A stretch of DNA of 64,000 bases from Piezodorus guildinii (taxonomy: Eukaryota; Arthropoda; Insecta; Hemiptera; Pentatomidae), in contig CM041294.1 of assembly GCA_023052935.1 (NCBI GenBank), positions 10,588,414-10,652,413 on the forward strand, written 5' to 3'. The notes under the pieces were generated by a model. The model was not told the DNA's origin, did no database searches, and saw only the letters and a list, made by a program, of their open reading frames with translations. How positions within the stretch are numbered: position 1 is the stretch's first letter; the number at the start of each line of letters is the position of its first letter. A program made the position numbers and the translations under genes. Positions 44,901 through 56,220 of the stretch are shown here, in pieces.

Positions 44901-46111
44901 CACATGCCCCCTCCCCCTCCCTCCTCGACCAGTTCTCTCTTCCCCTCTTCCAATCCAGGCCACACCTTCCTGAATTCCCTTTTAGACATTCTTCTCAGTG
45001 TTCCGAGGTCTTCCTCCATATATTCCTTCAACTTATGTTTCCTAGGTCATCCTTGCCGTGCTACCTGGATTCATCTAAGGAGGTGGCCTAATAATCTCAA
45101 TTTATTTTCCTATAGAGTGGTTTCCAGCGGCTGTACCCCCAGGTTGAGGTTTTTCTTTCAAAACATCATCGCCACCCTAGTTTTGCCCTCCTACCACCTG
45201 CCCTCTGCTGAGCTTGGACCACATGCCCCCTCCCCCCTCCTCGACCAGTTCTCTCTTCCCTCTTCCAATCCAGGCCACACCTTCCTGAATTCCCTTTTAG
45301 ACATTCTTCCCAGGTGTTCCGAGGTCTTCCTCCATATATTCCTTCAACTTATGTTTCCTAGGTCATCCATGCCGTGCTACTGGATTCATTCTAAGTAGGT
45401 GGCCAAATAATCTCAATTTATTTTCCTATAGAGTGGTTTCCAGCGGCTGTACCTCCAGATTGAGGTTTTTCTTTCAAAACATCATCGCCACCCTAGTTTT
45501 GCCCTCCCTACCACCTGCCCTCTGCTGAGCTTGGACCACATGCCCCCTCCCCCCTCCTCGACCAGTTCTCTCTTCCCCTCTTCCAATCCAGGCCACACCT
45601 TCCTGAATTCCCTTTTAGACATTCTTCTCAGGTGTTCCGAGGTCTTCCTCCATATATTCCTTCAACTTATGTTTCCTAGGTCATCCATGCCGTGCTACCC
45701 GGATTCATTCTAAGTAGGTGGCCAAATAATCTCAATTTATTTTCCTATAGAGTGGTTTCCAGCGGCTGTACCTCCAGGTTTGAGGTTTTTCTTTCAAAAC
45801 ATCATCGCCACCCTAGTTTTGCCCTCCCTACCACCTGCCCTCTGCTGAGCTTGGACCACATGCCCCCTCCCCCCTCCTCGACCAGTTCTCTCTTCCCCTC
45901 TTCCAATCCAGGCCACACCTTCCTGAATTCCCTTTTAGACATTCTTCTCAGGTGTTCCGAGGTCTTCCTCCATATGTTCCTTCAACTTATGTTTCCTAGG
46001 TCATCCATGCCGTGCTACCCGGATTCATTCTAAGGAGGTGGCCAAATAATCTCAATTTATTTTCCTATAGAGTGGTTTCCAGCGGCTGTACCTCCAGGTT
46101 TGAGGTTTTTC
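41937..46111. repeat. Tandem array of ~13 monomers of ~320 bp
   Basis: Near-identical monomers of ~323 bp (323 bp exactly between the first four starts at 42164, 42487, 42810 and 43133, about 319-322 later). It is GC-richer than its surroundings. Each plus-strand monomer carries a ~114-codon open frame, but 323 is not divisible by 3 and the frame does not continue into the next unit. On the minus strand each unit contains LRLFGHLLRMN and, in another frame, KEYMEEDLGT, which resemble the C-terminal region of RTE-group ORF2 proteins. The array therefore probably arose from a LINE tail (inference). Confidence 0.85.
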
Positions 46112-46539
46112 TTTTTAAAACAATCTGATATATAAACCAGATTATATTTCATAGATTGCAAGAAGAACTACATTTGAAAAAGAAAAGGCAGAAAGGCTTC
46201 ATTTACTATTTAATATTCCTAAAGTGAGTGAATTCCTAGATAAAAGAAGACATAACTTTTATAATTCCTAAGAAGTTCTTCCAAACCCGGTTTTTAGTAG
46301 GCTTAAGATTCCGCCAGATCCTCAGATGTGGCAACATAGTGTAAGCTAGAGTTTAAGATTAGTCTAAGTCTGGAAGTGTCAAGATTGAAGTGATCCCCAT
46401 CACCAAGAGGAATAGCAAATCAGTGATAGTACAAGAATATAATCTCTAACAGAAATATCCTTAAAATGTATCTAGATACAGTAAAAGGAAATTATTCAGA
46501 AAATATTTTAGCAAAACATGCAACTAAATTGGGGTTAAG

Positions 46540-46607
<68 letters not shown>

Positions 46608-46611
46608 TAAA
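46112..46611. other. Intergenic DNA with 66-nt poly(A)
   Basis: No gene seen. A continuous run of 66 A at 46540-46605 ends the segment; no LINE or SINE body with a recognisable identity precedes it. Confidence 0.5.
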
Positions 46612-46850
46612 TAAGAACTTCTACTCCCGTTCACGTTAATATTTTAACATATATTATTTTGAAACCACAAAAAAATATTAGGCGGAGTGGTACCAAAAGT
46701 GTTAGTTTCTATTTTTGAATTACATAGGTCACCCTGATCTATCAAATAACTCATTATTAATGTAATAATATACGATAACAATAATCAATATTACAATATC
46801 CTCATAAGGAGTACATATTATATGCTTTGCCACGCGTATCATTTCTAGTT
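46612..46850 (+). repeat. Dispersed repeat R-D
   Basis: Similar to 49686-49965 (ACTTCTACTCCCGTTCACGT, ATCATTTCTAGTTTTTTTTA). The class is unknown. Confidence 0.55.
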
Positions 46851-47745
46851 TTTTTTATTCTTTTCTGGCTGTTATCTTTTCATTGTTTCTCCCATTTCCC
46901 TCTTTCTGTTCCGAAAAACCTTTTATATTATTTAGTTAGATTACTTTATCAAATATTTTATTGTTTATTCAGATCAGTTCTTTTCAAATACTCGAAAAAA
47001 TGTGGTGCGCGCGACACACGACTTTAATTTACATCCGTTGTTAAAATCAATTTAAGAAGTTTTTAATAAAGTTAGACTTAAAAAAAAAAGTCAAAGAACT
47101 AACTGAGTATCGTTGGAAAGAAATGTTTCAGATTAAATAATATCACAATAAATAACTGTTTTGTCCAACAATCACTTAAATTCATGCCTTTTTCGTCTTT
47201 CTGCATTACCTTTTACAGTTTTTCGTAAAAAAGTTTTCTCATATCGAAATGATATGACATTCTTTTTTTATAATCTTTAGCTTTCCAAAGGTATATAATA
47301 CATCCATATTATTGTAAAAAAAATTACCTAAACAAATACGTTTGTTGTTTTCTGCTTTAGTTGGTTTTCAAACTTGTGTAACTTGTAGATTTAGACGTTT
47401 TTCATCAATGTTATTAAGGAAATAGGTTTTATTATTTCGAATGTTCATAATTTTAGGTACTTTGGGAAAAGGAGATTTAAAATATTGGCATTTATGTCAT
47501 GCCAGAATGTATCAATTAGAATGAAACCTTAATGATATTAAAAGTCATTAAATTTTAGATTCATATAGCTATACAAAATTAATATTTTATATAATATTTT
47601 GATGAGGTGTGTTTGAGAAAATCGTGAAAAGGTGAAAAATGCATTGTATCAAATAGCTCTTCTGGTTGGTCGATTTTGATAAAACATTTCCTGTAGCATG
47701 TCAACTATAAAGTCTATTGAAATATGATATTTCAGTTTTATATAT

Positions 47746-47883
47746 ATATGCCAGAGGTCTAAGGTTTAGAACGCTCGGCTATCGTGAGGGGTTGTAGTTG
47801 TATATACCATTGTTGCTGTATATACATAGAATTTTTGTGTATTTATTTTGTAAATAAATTTGGAGGATAAGAAAAAAAAAAAA
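47746..47883 (+). mobile_element. Short retroelement 3' end with poly(A)
   Basis: ~140 bp interrupting T1, with AAATAAA upstream of a run of A at 47871-47883. The upstream part vaguely resembles family-A 3' UTRs (GTTGTATATACC). Source family not certain. Confidence 0.5.
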
Positions 47884-48299
47884 CATTTTAGTTCTATACA
47901 AATTAAGGTTTTCGAGCTCACTTTACATCACCTTTTAGAACTTTCTTCATAAGATAACATTTTTCTAAAATCTTTTTCAAACATTTTTAAAAGGTGTAAA
48001 ATTCATGATCTGAAATGGCTCTCCTGGTTAGAATATGTTAAATTTTTATTTATTTATGATTTATTTAAACCCTTCCCTGGGTTCTTTCAGCTGTAGGAAG
48101 TACCAAGTTACAACCCACAGCTGCTTTGTGTCTTCAAAATTAGTTCAAATGTTCGGCAGCCTTCTTCATGCTTCTCTCCTACCCAGCGTGAAGTGACTTG
48201 GACCAACGCATTTTTTTCACCCCTACAAGAATGCTTTGTAGTACGGGTAGTTTTCTTTGGTTACTAGGTAAGGAATGTCACTCTCCGTCAGAATGTAAT

Positions 48300-49188
48300 A
48301 ATAATAATTTTTTATCGCTTTTAAGATTTACAATCTTTTAGCAAGAGGTTTGGCCTCTATTTCATTTAGACAAAATCATTTTTTACATTTAGTAAAAAAA
48401 TGTTATAAATATTGAAATAAGAGTTGAGCTAACTACTTTAGAAACGACATTATAAGAAAAAATGAATAACAATTAACAAAATAACTAAGAATACAAATCT
48501 TGATTAAATAATGAACAAAGAAACTTTTAAAAAATAATAATAAACTCAAGAAAACCGAACAAAAACCGTTTCAAATAATACATATCTTGATAAAAAATTT
48601 ATATAAACAAAAAGTAATGTCATAAAAATGCCTATAAATTTTGCACTAGTCGTTCGTAACAAAGCTTCTTATCTTTAAAGCCTCTATTGAAAACTAAAAT
48701 AAATCGTTCGACTTCTTATAGTTGGTAATTTTTAATAACTCTTCTAAATTAAAATTTTTCATAACATACTTAAATAAATAGAACCTTCTGACTGGATCTA
48801 AAACTGGACACGATATTAGAAAATGATGAATATTATCATAACCATCTGTATTACATAGAGGGCAAGACATGTTGGGTTCAAATTTATAATATAATCCATT
48901 CACTATTATCCTCTGTGATTTCTCGCCTGTCAGTCTTAGTTGAGCGATTAACCTTATTTTGTTTATATTGCATCTAAGATTTAAATATTCTTCTCCGAGT
49001 TGTAAGTTGGTTATATGGCGATATATTTTAATGTAAGTGGAATTTTCAATAGCTTCTTTTTCCCTGGAATATAAATGATTAGCCATTTTCTCAAACAGTT
49101 TGCTGTTTGAATTTTTTAAAGCAGCTGGATCATTGAGAGCCCATATTTCCTCTGAACCTATAAGAATCAGTGACCTACGAACTTCTAC
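48300..49188 (-). mobile_element. LINE X fragment nested in Y, with (AAT)n tail
   Basis: A 5'-truncated LINE in the Y coding end. Flanks TCCGTCAGAATGT (48287-48299) and TCCGTCAGGACGT (from 49190) are a 13-bp duplication with two differences. Its 3' UTR ends in AATTATTATTATTA on the minus strand in place of poly(A). Confidence 0.75.
48694..49185 (-). pseudogene. LINE X ORF2, C-terminal 163 residues
   Basis: Open from the truncation point (codon at 49185-49183) to the stop at 48694. It has the Cys/His module RLTGEKSQRI...CPLCNTDGYDNIHHFLISCP (C-x2-C-x8-H-x5-C) and ends KKSNDLF. Related in layout to the fragment at 109-297 and distinct from Y. There is no RT. The ATG at 49084-49086 is internal and would not be a natural start. 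Confidence 0.75.
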
Positions 49189-49685
49189 ATTCCGTCAGGA
49201 CGTAGAGGCCTGTGTCCCTCAGAAGATTCCTTCTCAGTGTCTCATAAGCGGCGCAGGCCAGGAGAATATGCTCGGCACACTCCGGAACCCCACAACTAGG
49301 ACATAGGGGGCTGATGTTTTTCCCATGCTTAGCAAGTTTTGCTCGGAAGCCCACATGCCCTGTGAGGAACTGTGAAACCCTCTAGTCCGGGAGGATCCAT
49401 GTTTTTTTCCAGCCTGAAGTATGTGAAATTTCAATTTTATACAACTTAACGTTTTCATACTTGACTTACCACACACAGACATACCTTTTCGTGGGACTTA
49501 GTCATTTAGACTTAGAGGTCTCCAAAATGTGTATTTCCGGAAAAAAAACTTGAATTCGAAAATTTTCACGATCACATTACTTTCCCTTACTATATATATC
49601 ATATATAATAGATAAGTGAAAATAAAAAAAAACAGAACAAAACCAAATACATTTAGATACATACAATATAAATAAAAATCTTAAA

Positions 49686-49965
49686 ATGAGTACTTCTGTT
49701 CCCGTTTACGTTAATATTTTCGAACATATTTCAGTGAAATCTCAAAATATTATCAGAAGAAGAAATAGCTAAAGTGTGATGCTCAATGATTTATTTTTTA
49801 TTTTTGAAGTACATTTAGTCATCCTGATCCATCATATAATATAAATCATCATCAATATAATATATGATGATAATAATCAATATTATAATACTCTTATTGA
49901 GAGTACTTATTTGTCTACTTGGCCTTGCTGTATCATTTCTAGTTTTTTTATTCTTTTTTTCCAAT
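49686..49965 (+). repeat. Dispersed repeat R-D
   Basis: Second plus-strand copy of R-D (GTTCCCGTTTACGTTAATAT; TGTATCATTTCTAGTTTTTT), immediately downstream of a T1 copy. Confidence 0.55.
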
Positions 49966-50149
49966 AATATTTTTATTTTTACTTATCTGTTCTAAATAAC
50001 CGTTTGCAATCGACAGAGAATTCAGCGACTGATACTGCTATAAAGGCGCATTCGCCCCTAATCCCAATACTGGGTGTATTTGTTTATTATAATTTTGTAT
50101 CGGTTTATTCTATAATGAGCCTTTGTAATGAACCAAACAAACAAAATAT

Positions 50150-50370
50150 ATCTCCCCCAACCCTCAAATTTGAGGCCTTACGTTTCAAGATACGTAGAAC
50201 CCGAATAAAGAATTTTAAATCGCTCCAAAAATATTAGGGCCTCTTACGATGATCCTAACCCTTAGACGTTGATATCAGCTGGTTATTTTTAAAATGGTAG
50301 TCGATTAAAAGTTATTTAATTCAATAACTCATTTTTTTTTTAGATAGAGATAAAATGTATTAATTAATGT
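50150..50370 (+). repeat. Dispersed repeat R-C
   Basis: Blocks GATGATCCTAACCCTTAGAC and TTATTTAATTCAATAACTCA, inverted relative to the copies near 10425, 52655 and 63065. Confidence 0.55.
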
Positions 50371-50389
50371 GTTTTTTAAAATTAGTTTA

Positions 50390-50674
50390 ACTTTATATTT
50401 AGCCGTTCTTTATTAATGATAATAAGATGATATGGTAAATATTTTGGAATGTACAAATTTAAAGGTACTTTAGAACAAGAAAATAGAAATATTTCGGCAT
50501 TTAAGCCCTGTCAGACTATTTCAATCAAAATGAAACCTACATGATATTAAAGCCCATTAGGGATTCAGAGGACCATAAAACGTGTATTTCCGTTGAAAAC
50601 TGGAATTCTAAAATTTTCACGATCGCAATACTTTCACTTACTATATATTGCATACATAGATAAGTGAAAGTAAA
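50390..50674 (+). mobile_element. T1 element with large internal deletion
   Basis: Middle T1 blocks jump from AAAGCCCATTAGG directly to GATTCAGAGGACC, removing ~270 bp. The right end TAAGTGAAAGTAAAA is intact; the left end is missing. Confidence 0.7.
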
Positions 50675-50734
50675 AATATTTTGTAAGGTGTAACCACATT
50701 TTTTTCTCGAGGATTAGTTGTTTTTTCATAGTTC

Positions 50735-50963
50735 AGATGGTTAGTATAACATCCTCCTATGCCAAAGGTCACGGGTTCAAACCCTTAGGTTTGTAAAATC
50801 CTTAGTTATACCGTCCTTCGGAGGGGACGTTAAAAGGTGGCCCGAGTCTGTGCGATGTCAGGTACTCGTTAAAGATCCCTATCCTAATAAAACCTGGATA
50901 GGCAGTATTTAGGACTCCCACTGTAGCATCGTCCGATTAGCCATAGTTGCATAAAGTGACGTT
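50735..50963 (+). mobile_element. SINE S2 copy
   Basis: B box GGTTCAAACCC, body CCGTCCTTCGGAGGGGACGT and CCTAATAAAACCTGGATAGG, ending GCATAAAGTGACGTTG. Its 3' end touches the hairpin and hammerhead-like motif that follow. Confidence 0.75.
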
Positions 50964-51057
50964 GTCCAAGCATAAACTCTAACTAAAATCAGTTTATGCT
51001 TGGAAATGGCTCAGTAATGCCCTGATTATGGCTCACAAGCTTGAGCCGAAACGTGGG
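50964..51057 (+). ncRNA. Hammerhead-like motif, mutated, with upstream hairpin
   Basis: Hairpin TCCAAGCATAAACT / AGTTTATGCTTGGA (about 50965-51004), then CTGATTA (51022-51028; consensus CTGATGA), stem GGCTC/GAGCC and GAAACGTG (51048-51055). Same family as 57781-57870 on the minus strand. The change in the first box and the G after CGT would abolish hammerhead cleavage if the motif is one. Confidence 0.35.
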
Positions 51058-51179
51058 AAAAATTAAAATATTAAAAAAGACTGACTCCTGATAATTCTAC
51101 CCATGGTAAAAATATATAATATATTGATATTCGTACAAATATAATATTTGGTCCAAAACAAAAATGCTTCAATACACGC

Positions 51180-51445
51180 AGATATATAGTTATTTGTTTA
51201 ATTCTTTGCTAGGAAACAATAAAGGATATTTCACATTGGTTTATTTAAATGGCATTTTTTATACGTCATTGCATTCCACAAGGATTCACCTGACATTTAA
51301 GTTTCAAGGTCTACGGATCCAAAATAAAATAAGGCATTCGTACGTGGGTCTCTGAACCCGTTAACAGTGTCTTGCATTGTTTGAAATCCCAAGTTCAGAA
51401 AATTACTATATTAAATTCATGTTGGCGTTATGTGTTTTTTTAAGT
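51180..51445 (+). repeat. Dispersed repeat R-E
   Basis: Same blocks as 32835-33055 (CATTGCATTCCACAAGGATT, TACGTGGGTCTCTGAACCCG). Confidence 0.55.
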
Positions 51446-52654
51446 AATCATTAATTGGAATTAACAACAGTATAAAATAATAATAAAAGAAAACGCTGCA
51501 AATTATTACACAATGATTTATTATTTCCAAATAACTATATTAGGGTATATCTGTTAATATAGTTGTTGATAGGCAATTAACTAATACAAAATTAATAAAT
51601 AATTCAATGGAAAATAGCATATCGCCTCTGCTGATTTCAAAACACTATATCTCTCGCTATATCGATTTCAATGAGTTGGTATTTATTTATTTATGAATTA
51701 GGAAAAACGGATTATTTTAAATTCGTTAGTCGGACGTATCTTGGAACGTATGCCCTTAACTTCTGAGGGAAGTATTTGCAAAGGTTCATTATTGAAAATA
51801 ATAAACCAAAATTATTTAGACTAGACTGCGTCACTATTTACTTATAATATTTATTTAAAATAAAATTAATTAAATTAAAAAAAAAAAACCTGATTCCAGA
51901 ACACCATACATTTAATACATTTACACCATACTGTTAATATTTTTGTTCATCCCGGTGCACAGTCGTTCCAGACAAAAGTCTGCACTGATCATTCTATTTA
52001 AGATATATCAGTTATTTTAACACCATTTTGTTCCTTAGTAAATTCACATTCAATTGCCTTTATTTTAGCTCATTTTTATATCATGAAAATATATAGGTTT
52101 TTTCGATAATTTCAGATAAATGTCTCTTTATCTAATTATCCTTATATACAACTTCATATATCTATATTTCCTGCATTTAACTTTGTTTAGAGTCGCTATT
52201 AGATAAGTTTAAGTAAACTGTAAGTAAACGTAATGAAGTGCGAATTGTTTTAAAAAATTTAGTTTTGTTTCTAGTTTTTACGAACAATATTTTAAAACCG
52301 TAAATTTATTTCCACACTATTAGTAACGTAGAACGTATTGTTGGCTATAGACATTTCTTTAATACAAAGACCAGAAAAAAATTGACATATAATATTATTT
52401 TGATGTCTAACTTAATTTTTCCAAATGACAAACCATAATGAAGTACTGCCCCAAAGCGTGATACTATCTAAAACGAAGGACCAGTGCAGACTTTTGTCCC
52501 GAAAAAGTGCGTTTGGAACTCTTCAATAATAATCGAGTTTTGGTGGAATTACATCGATTATAATTTGTGAGTTAAATATACAGATCATCCTTTTTTTTTT
52601 CTCTATCTCTAAAGAGGCGCTTTTTGAATTTGAAAACTCTGTACATATTTTTCT
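51446..52654. other. Long AT-rich stretch without recognisable gene
   Basis: No ORF with a domain; a partial R-C-like segment near 51705-51830 (TTCATTATTGAAAATAATAA). Otherwise nothing seen. Confidence 0.5.
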
Positions 52655-52960
52655 TCATTTTATAGAGTAATACTTTTTAATCGTCCGCAATTTTAAAAAT
52701 AATAAGCCAATATCAACGTCGTCGTGTTAGGATCATCGTTGCATAGGCTCGAAGTTTTGTGACGTATTTAAAAAAAAAATTGATCATGTAGTTTCGGAGA
52801 AATGCCGCGGACGGAGGACAAACGGATTTTTTATTCGTTATTTGGAGTTTACGTACTTTGAAACGTAAGCCCTCAAATTCTGATAGATGGTGGTGATTTT
52901 TTTTCTCTTTTTTTGGTCGATTCAAAGGTTCATTATTGAAAATAATAAACCAAAATGCAA
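52655..52960 (-). repeat. Dispersed repeat R-C
   Basis: Longer R-C copy: ATCAACGTCGTCGTGTTAGG, AGTTTCGGAGAAATGCCGCG, TTCATTATTGAAAATAATAA. Confidence 0.55.
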
Positions 52961-53165
52961 CATGTAAATATTTTAAACAATGACATGTAACAAAAGTGTA
53001 GATAAATTGCTTTATCAATGCTCGAGTAAATATTTTAATCCAGAAGGTCTCGCATTCATCTTCTTTTCAGAGTCTTCGAAGGATTATCATGAATCAAAGG
53101 GAATACTAGGATTGAAATTAGTGATTTACAGTATGAATGGGGTTTGTCATGAGTGAAATTCTCAC
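52961..53165 (-). pseudogene. LINE family A, C-terminal remnant
   Basis: The minus strand retains the terminal codons in the pattern DNPSKTLKRR-like and GARPSG-like, corresponding to PPRRLKRRWPRDLLV and the first bases of the 3' UTR. Heavily decayed. Lies just beyond the 3' end of the next family-A copy. Confidence 0.5.
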
Positions 53166-53329
53166 CTTAAAACCTTTTGTTTTTTTATTTATTTAAATAT
53201 TTTATTGATATTTACAACTGTACATACAATATATACAACAAGTAAATGGGCTAATTGACACTTATGGGCGTGATAATGTCTTGTGAAGAAACTACCCAGT
53301 GGTAGCACTTCAAAGTCAATTTAATTAAA

Positions 53330-56017
53330 GTAGGTCTCGAGGCCATCGTCTTTTCAATCGCCTCGGAGGGTTGTCAGGAATAGATGGGAATGATAAGTTG
53401 CGTACAAGAGGATTCGTGTGGGTTGGGAGTTTGGAATGAAAAGAGGAGTATCTGTTTCGGGCTAGTTCTGCGACAAATGGGATATTTAGGTCATTATGGA
53501 TGACTTTATTCGTAACGAAATAAGGAGCATTTAGGATTTGCGAAGGATTTTGGATTGTAGGGATTGAATACGAGAGGAATTAGATGGTTTAGTAGAGCCC
53601 CAAAGCTCGATTCCATATGTCCAGATGGGTCTGATGATGGTAACATAAATGAGCTTTTTGTAATAAATTGGAAGTTTTGAACGTTTGTCTAGTAAGTGTT
53701 GTAGTAATCGGTATCTACGGGCAGTTTCTTGTCGTTTAAGTCGCGTATGGGGATTCCATGTAAGACGTTTGTCAAGATGGAGTCCTAGGTAACGGATTTG
53801 TTCAACAGGTATGAGTGGGGTATTATTAAAGGATACAGTAGGGCAGGAAGTCATCGGTTTGCGACGAAGGGTAAAGGTAATTTGGTGGGATTTGTTAGGA
53901 TTTATTTTAATCCTCCAGTTCTGACACCATTCCTCAATGGCTGTGATGTGAGACTGAAGGGTTCGGGATGCAGCGGATGGATCATTATGTACAGATAACA
54001 CACAAGTGTCATCCGCATAAGTTGTGAGGACAGTGGATGGATGGAGTGGAATATCAGCTGTATATACCGTATAAAGGATGGGACCTAAGATACTACCCTG
54101 AGGTACACCTGCAGACTGAGAAAAGATGGAAGAGTAGGAAAGGTTATGATTTACTTTGAAGGTTCTATTAGTGAGGTAGGAACGGATTATCAAGTAGTAT
54201 GTTGCGGGAAGGAATTGACGGAGTTTATAAAGGAGTCCTGGGTGCCAGACTCGGTCGAACGCTTGTTCCACGTTGAGAAAAGCACCCGTGCAATACATTC
54301 CGCGCTCCAATGTGGAGGATATAACATCCACCACACGGTGGCATTGCTGAATTGTAGAGTGGGATGTCCGAAATCCAAACTGGTGGTCAGGAATTATGTG
54401 ATTCATTTGTAGGATCGGGTAAAGGCGTTTCAAAATGAGTTTTTCTAGGATCTTGCCCATGATGGGCAAAAGGGAAATCGGACGGTATGAGGATTGATGT
54501 TCAGGAGGCTTTTGAGGTTTTGGGATCATTTTGATTATTGATAGTTTCCAAGGTTCAGGGAAATAGGTGGTTCGGAGCGTAGCATTGAATATGTAAGTGA
54601 GGTAGAGGATTGCTTTTCGAGGTAAGCGTTTCAGGATGTAGGATGTGATGAGATCATGACCAGGAGCTTTTTTAATACGTAATTTGTGGGTAATGTTAAT
54701 TATTTCAGAAGGATGAAAGGCTTTAGGAGGAGGGGACATTTGGAGTGGAATAGCTAGTTCTGCTTCAATATGGTCAATATGGGTTGGATTGAGGATTTCA
54801 GGATGTGGATTAAAAATTTTGTAAAGATGTTCACCAAATATTTGAGTTTTTTCTTCATCTGATCGAGACCAGGTAGAAGATTCGGTAAGGAGTGGGTGAT
54901 TAAAGGTTTTAAACTTGAGCAGATTTTTGGTAATTGTCCATAAAGATTTGTCAGTAGGTCTTAGGTTTTCTGTGAAGTTCTGGAAAGTTTGTATTTTGAA
55001 TTTTTTAATTTCTGTTTTGAGTTTGTTAGTTAGATGAGTATAGTATGCTTTGTCGGACGGGTATTTGGACCTATGCCACTTAGTCCTTGCTCGCCGTTTC
55101 TCTGCTAATAATTTTCGGATGTGATGTGGTAAGTTAGTGTCGCGGGAATAATTATTTTTGGGATGAGATGAGTTGTTGTTAAGTGCAATACCTATTGTTC
55201 TTGTTAGTTTTTCGATTGCAGAGTTAATTTGTTGTTCTGTTTTTAGTGGAATCTTTAAGTCGAGTTCGTTTTCAAGATCAGAGCGAAAGTTGTCCCAGTC
55301 AACATGTCCTGTAATTAATGAAGGAGGGAAGGATTTAGGAATAGGGTTTGAGTGCAGGAGAAGCAGAACTGGGCTATGGTCTGAGGAGAGGTCTTCTAAG
55401 GACGTTATTGTAGATTGAAAGGTGGGAATTTAGGATGTGACGAATATGTCAAGAATATCAGGGCGCTTTTTTATAGAAGTAGGCCAGTATGTTGGATCTT
55501 TGGGTGATAAGACGAAATAGCTGTTGGAAGTGGTGATTTGGGAGAGAATCCTGCCACGAGTGTTGGATGTTCGGCACCTCCACCGTTGATCTTTGGCGTT
55601 GTAATCTCCGCCAGCAATGAAGCGCGGACCAAAGGACTGAAATAAGGAATCAAGTTGATTAGAGGAGAGGGAATTGCCAGGAGGGCAATACACAGCTGAG
55701 ATGGTTATGTTAAATGGACGGCAGGATAAGGTAATAGAAGTAGATTGGATAGCGTCAGTTGGAGTAGAAGGAATCAGGGAGTTAGTTAAGGAATTGTGAA
55801 TAAGGATACAAGAGCCAGCGTGGGATGTTTTGTCAGGATGATCTGATCTGTAAGTGATGTAGTCACGTATGTAAAAGTGTGAATGAGGAGTGAAATGGGT
55901 TTCAGTGATGAGGGCAATGTCTATATTATTGTCGTGAATAAATAAGTCAAGCTCGTCCCGGTGGTTAGTCAGTCCGTTAGCGTTCCATAATAGAATAGCC
56001 AGGGTCTTCTTACTCAT
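53330..56017 (-). pseudogene. LINE A4 ORF2, near-intact endonuclease / RT
   Basis: Starts at the ATG at 56017-56015 (MSKKTLAILLWNANGL) overlapping the ORF1 stop in ATGA, as in A1. The endonuclease has WNANG, TETHF and GGDYNA; a TAA at 55432-55430 interrupts it just before the SDHSP segment, which follows in the same frame. The frame is then open through YRPISLL, AFDRVW, GVPQGSILGP and YADD to 53531. A one-base deletion near 53545 (QSKILRKS instead of QSKILRKILNAPYF) shifts the C-terminal ~70 residues. FLNVEQAFDRVW has Asn where A1 and B have Asp, a change in the first catalytic box. Two or three lesions make it inactive. Confidence 0.85.
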
Positions 56018-56220
56018 CTTGGGATATTGAAGGGAATTGCAGAAAGGAGTCTTGTAAGGAGAGTAATAAGCGGATTAATGGTGTTTTGGAGATCCTGAAG
56101 GAAAGATGAAAGGATAAGAGTAATGTCAGATGGATGTTGGTAGGAATGGGAGTAGAAGGGTGTCTCTTCAGGAAGAGGGTTCATCTCCCTTCCCTTAAAA
56201 CCTAAAGAAGTAGGGAGCAT
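56014..56220 (-). pseudogene. LINE A4 ORF1, C-terminal 68 residues
   Basis: Pro/Leu-rich C-terminal end matching the last part of A1 ORF1 (LITLLTRLLSAIPFN against LITLLTRILTQIPFN). Zinc knuckles and everything upstream are missing because the element is truncated. At its upstream edge the sequence ATCCTCCGTAAAATCCTTAA corresponds instead to an ORF2 C-terminal stretch (KILRKILNAPYF), so the junction is chimeric. Confidence 0.75.

Larger units (their letters stand above)
48223..49412 (-). pseudogene. LINE Y ORF2 C-terminus, split by X
   Basis: The upstream part (49412-49189) reads WILPD, a stop, then QFLTGHVGFRAKLAKHG and CPSCGVPECAEHILLACAAY, a C-terminal Cys/His module with the LTGH motif usual in R1/LOA/I-group LINEs. 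After removing X (48300-49188) and one target-duplication copy, the frame continues as VLTESDIPYLVTKENYPYY and stops at 48225-48223. The clean rejoining of the frame supports the nested interpretation. One in-frame stop (TAG) lies upstream of the LTGH motif. The full ORF2 is missing upstream. Confidence 0.8.
48046..49419 (-). mobile_element. LINE Y (R1/LOA/I-like) fragment, interrupted by LINE X
   Basis: A 5'-truncated LINE on the minus strand, ending in an A/T-rich AAATAAATAAAAATTT tail at the plus-strand left edge. Near-identical 12-bp flanks (TATGTTAAATTT at 48034-48045 and TATGTGAAATTT at 49420-49431) look like its target duplication in T1. Confidence 0.7.
46998..49625 (+). mobile_element. 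T1 element with nested insertions
   Basis: Left end TGTGGTGCGCGCGACACACG, T1 blocks to about 47745, partial T1 blocks at 47884-48045, and the right end from 49420 to AGATAAGTGAAAATAAA at 49625. Interrupted by a short poly(A)-ended insertion (47746-47883) and by LINE Y (48046-49419). Confidence 0.7.

Noticed and set aside
41937..46111. CRISPR-like or coding repeat array
   Set aside because: Units are contiguous ~320-bp repeats with no spacers, in a eukaryotic TE context, and the period is not a multiple of three.
49234..49482. 82-codon minus-strand ORF
   Set aside because: Wrong frame of the LINE Y C-terminus; the homologous frame is the one with LTGHVGFRAKL.
53040..53110. Another apparent GAAGATGA/GAAA combination
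   Set aside because: Also the decayed C-terminus of a family-A ORF2.
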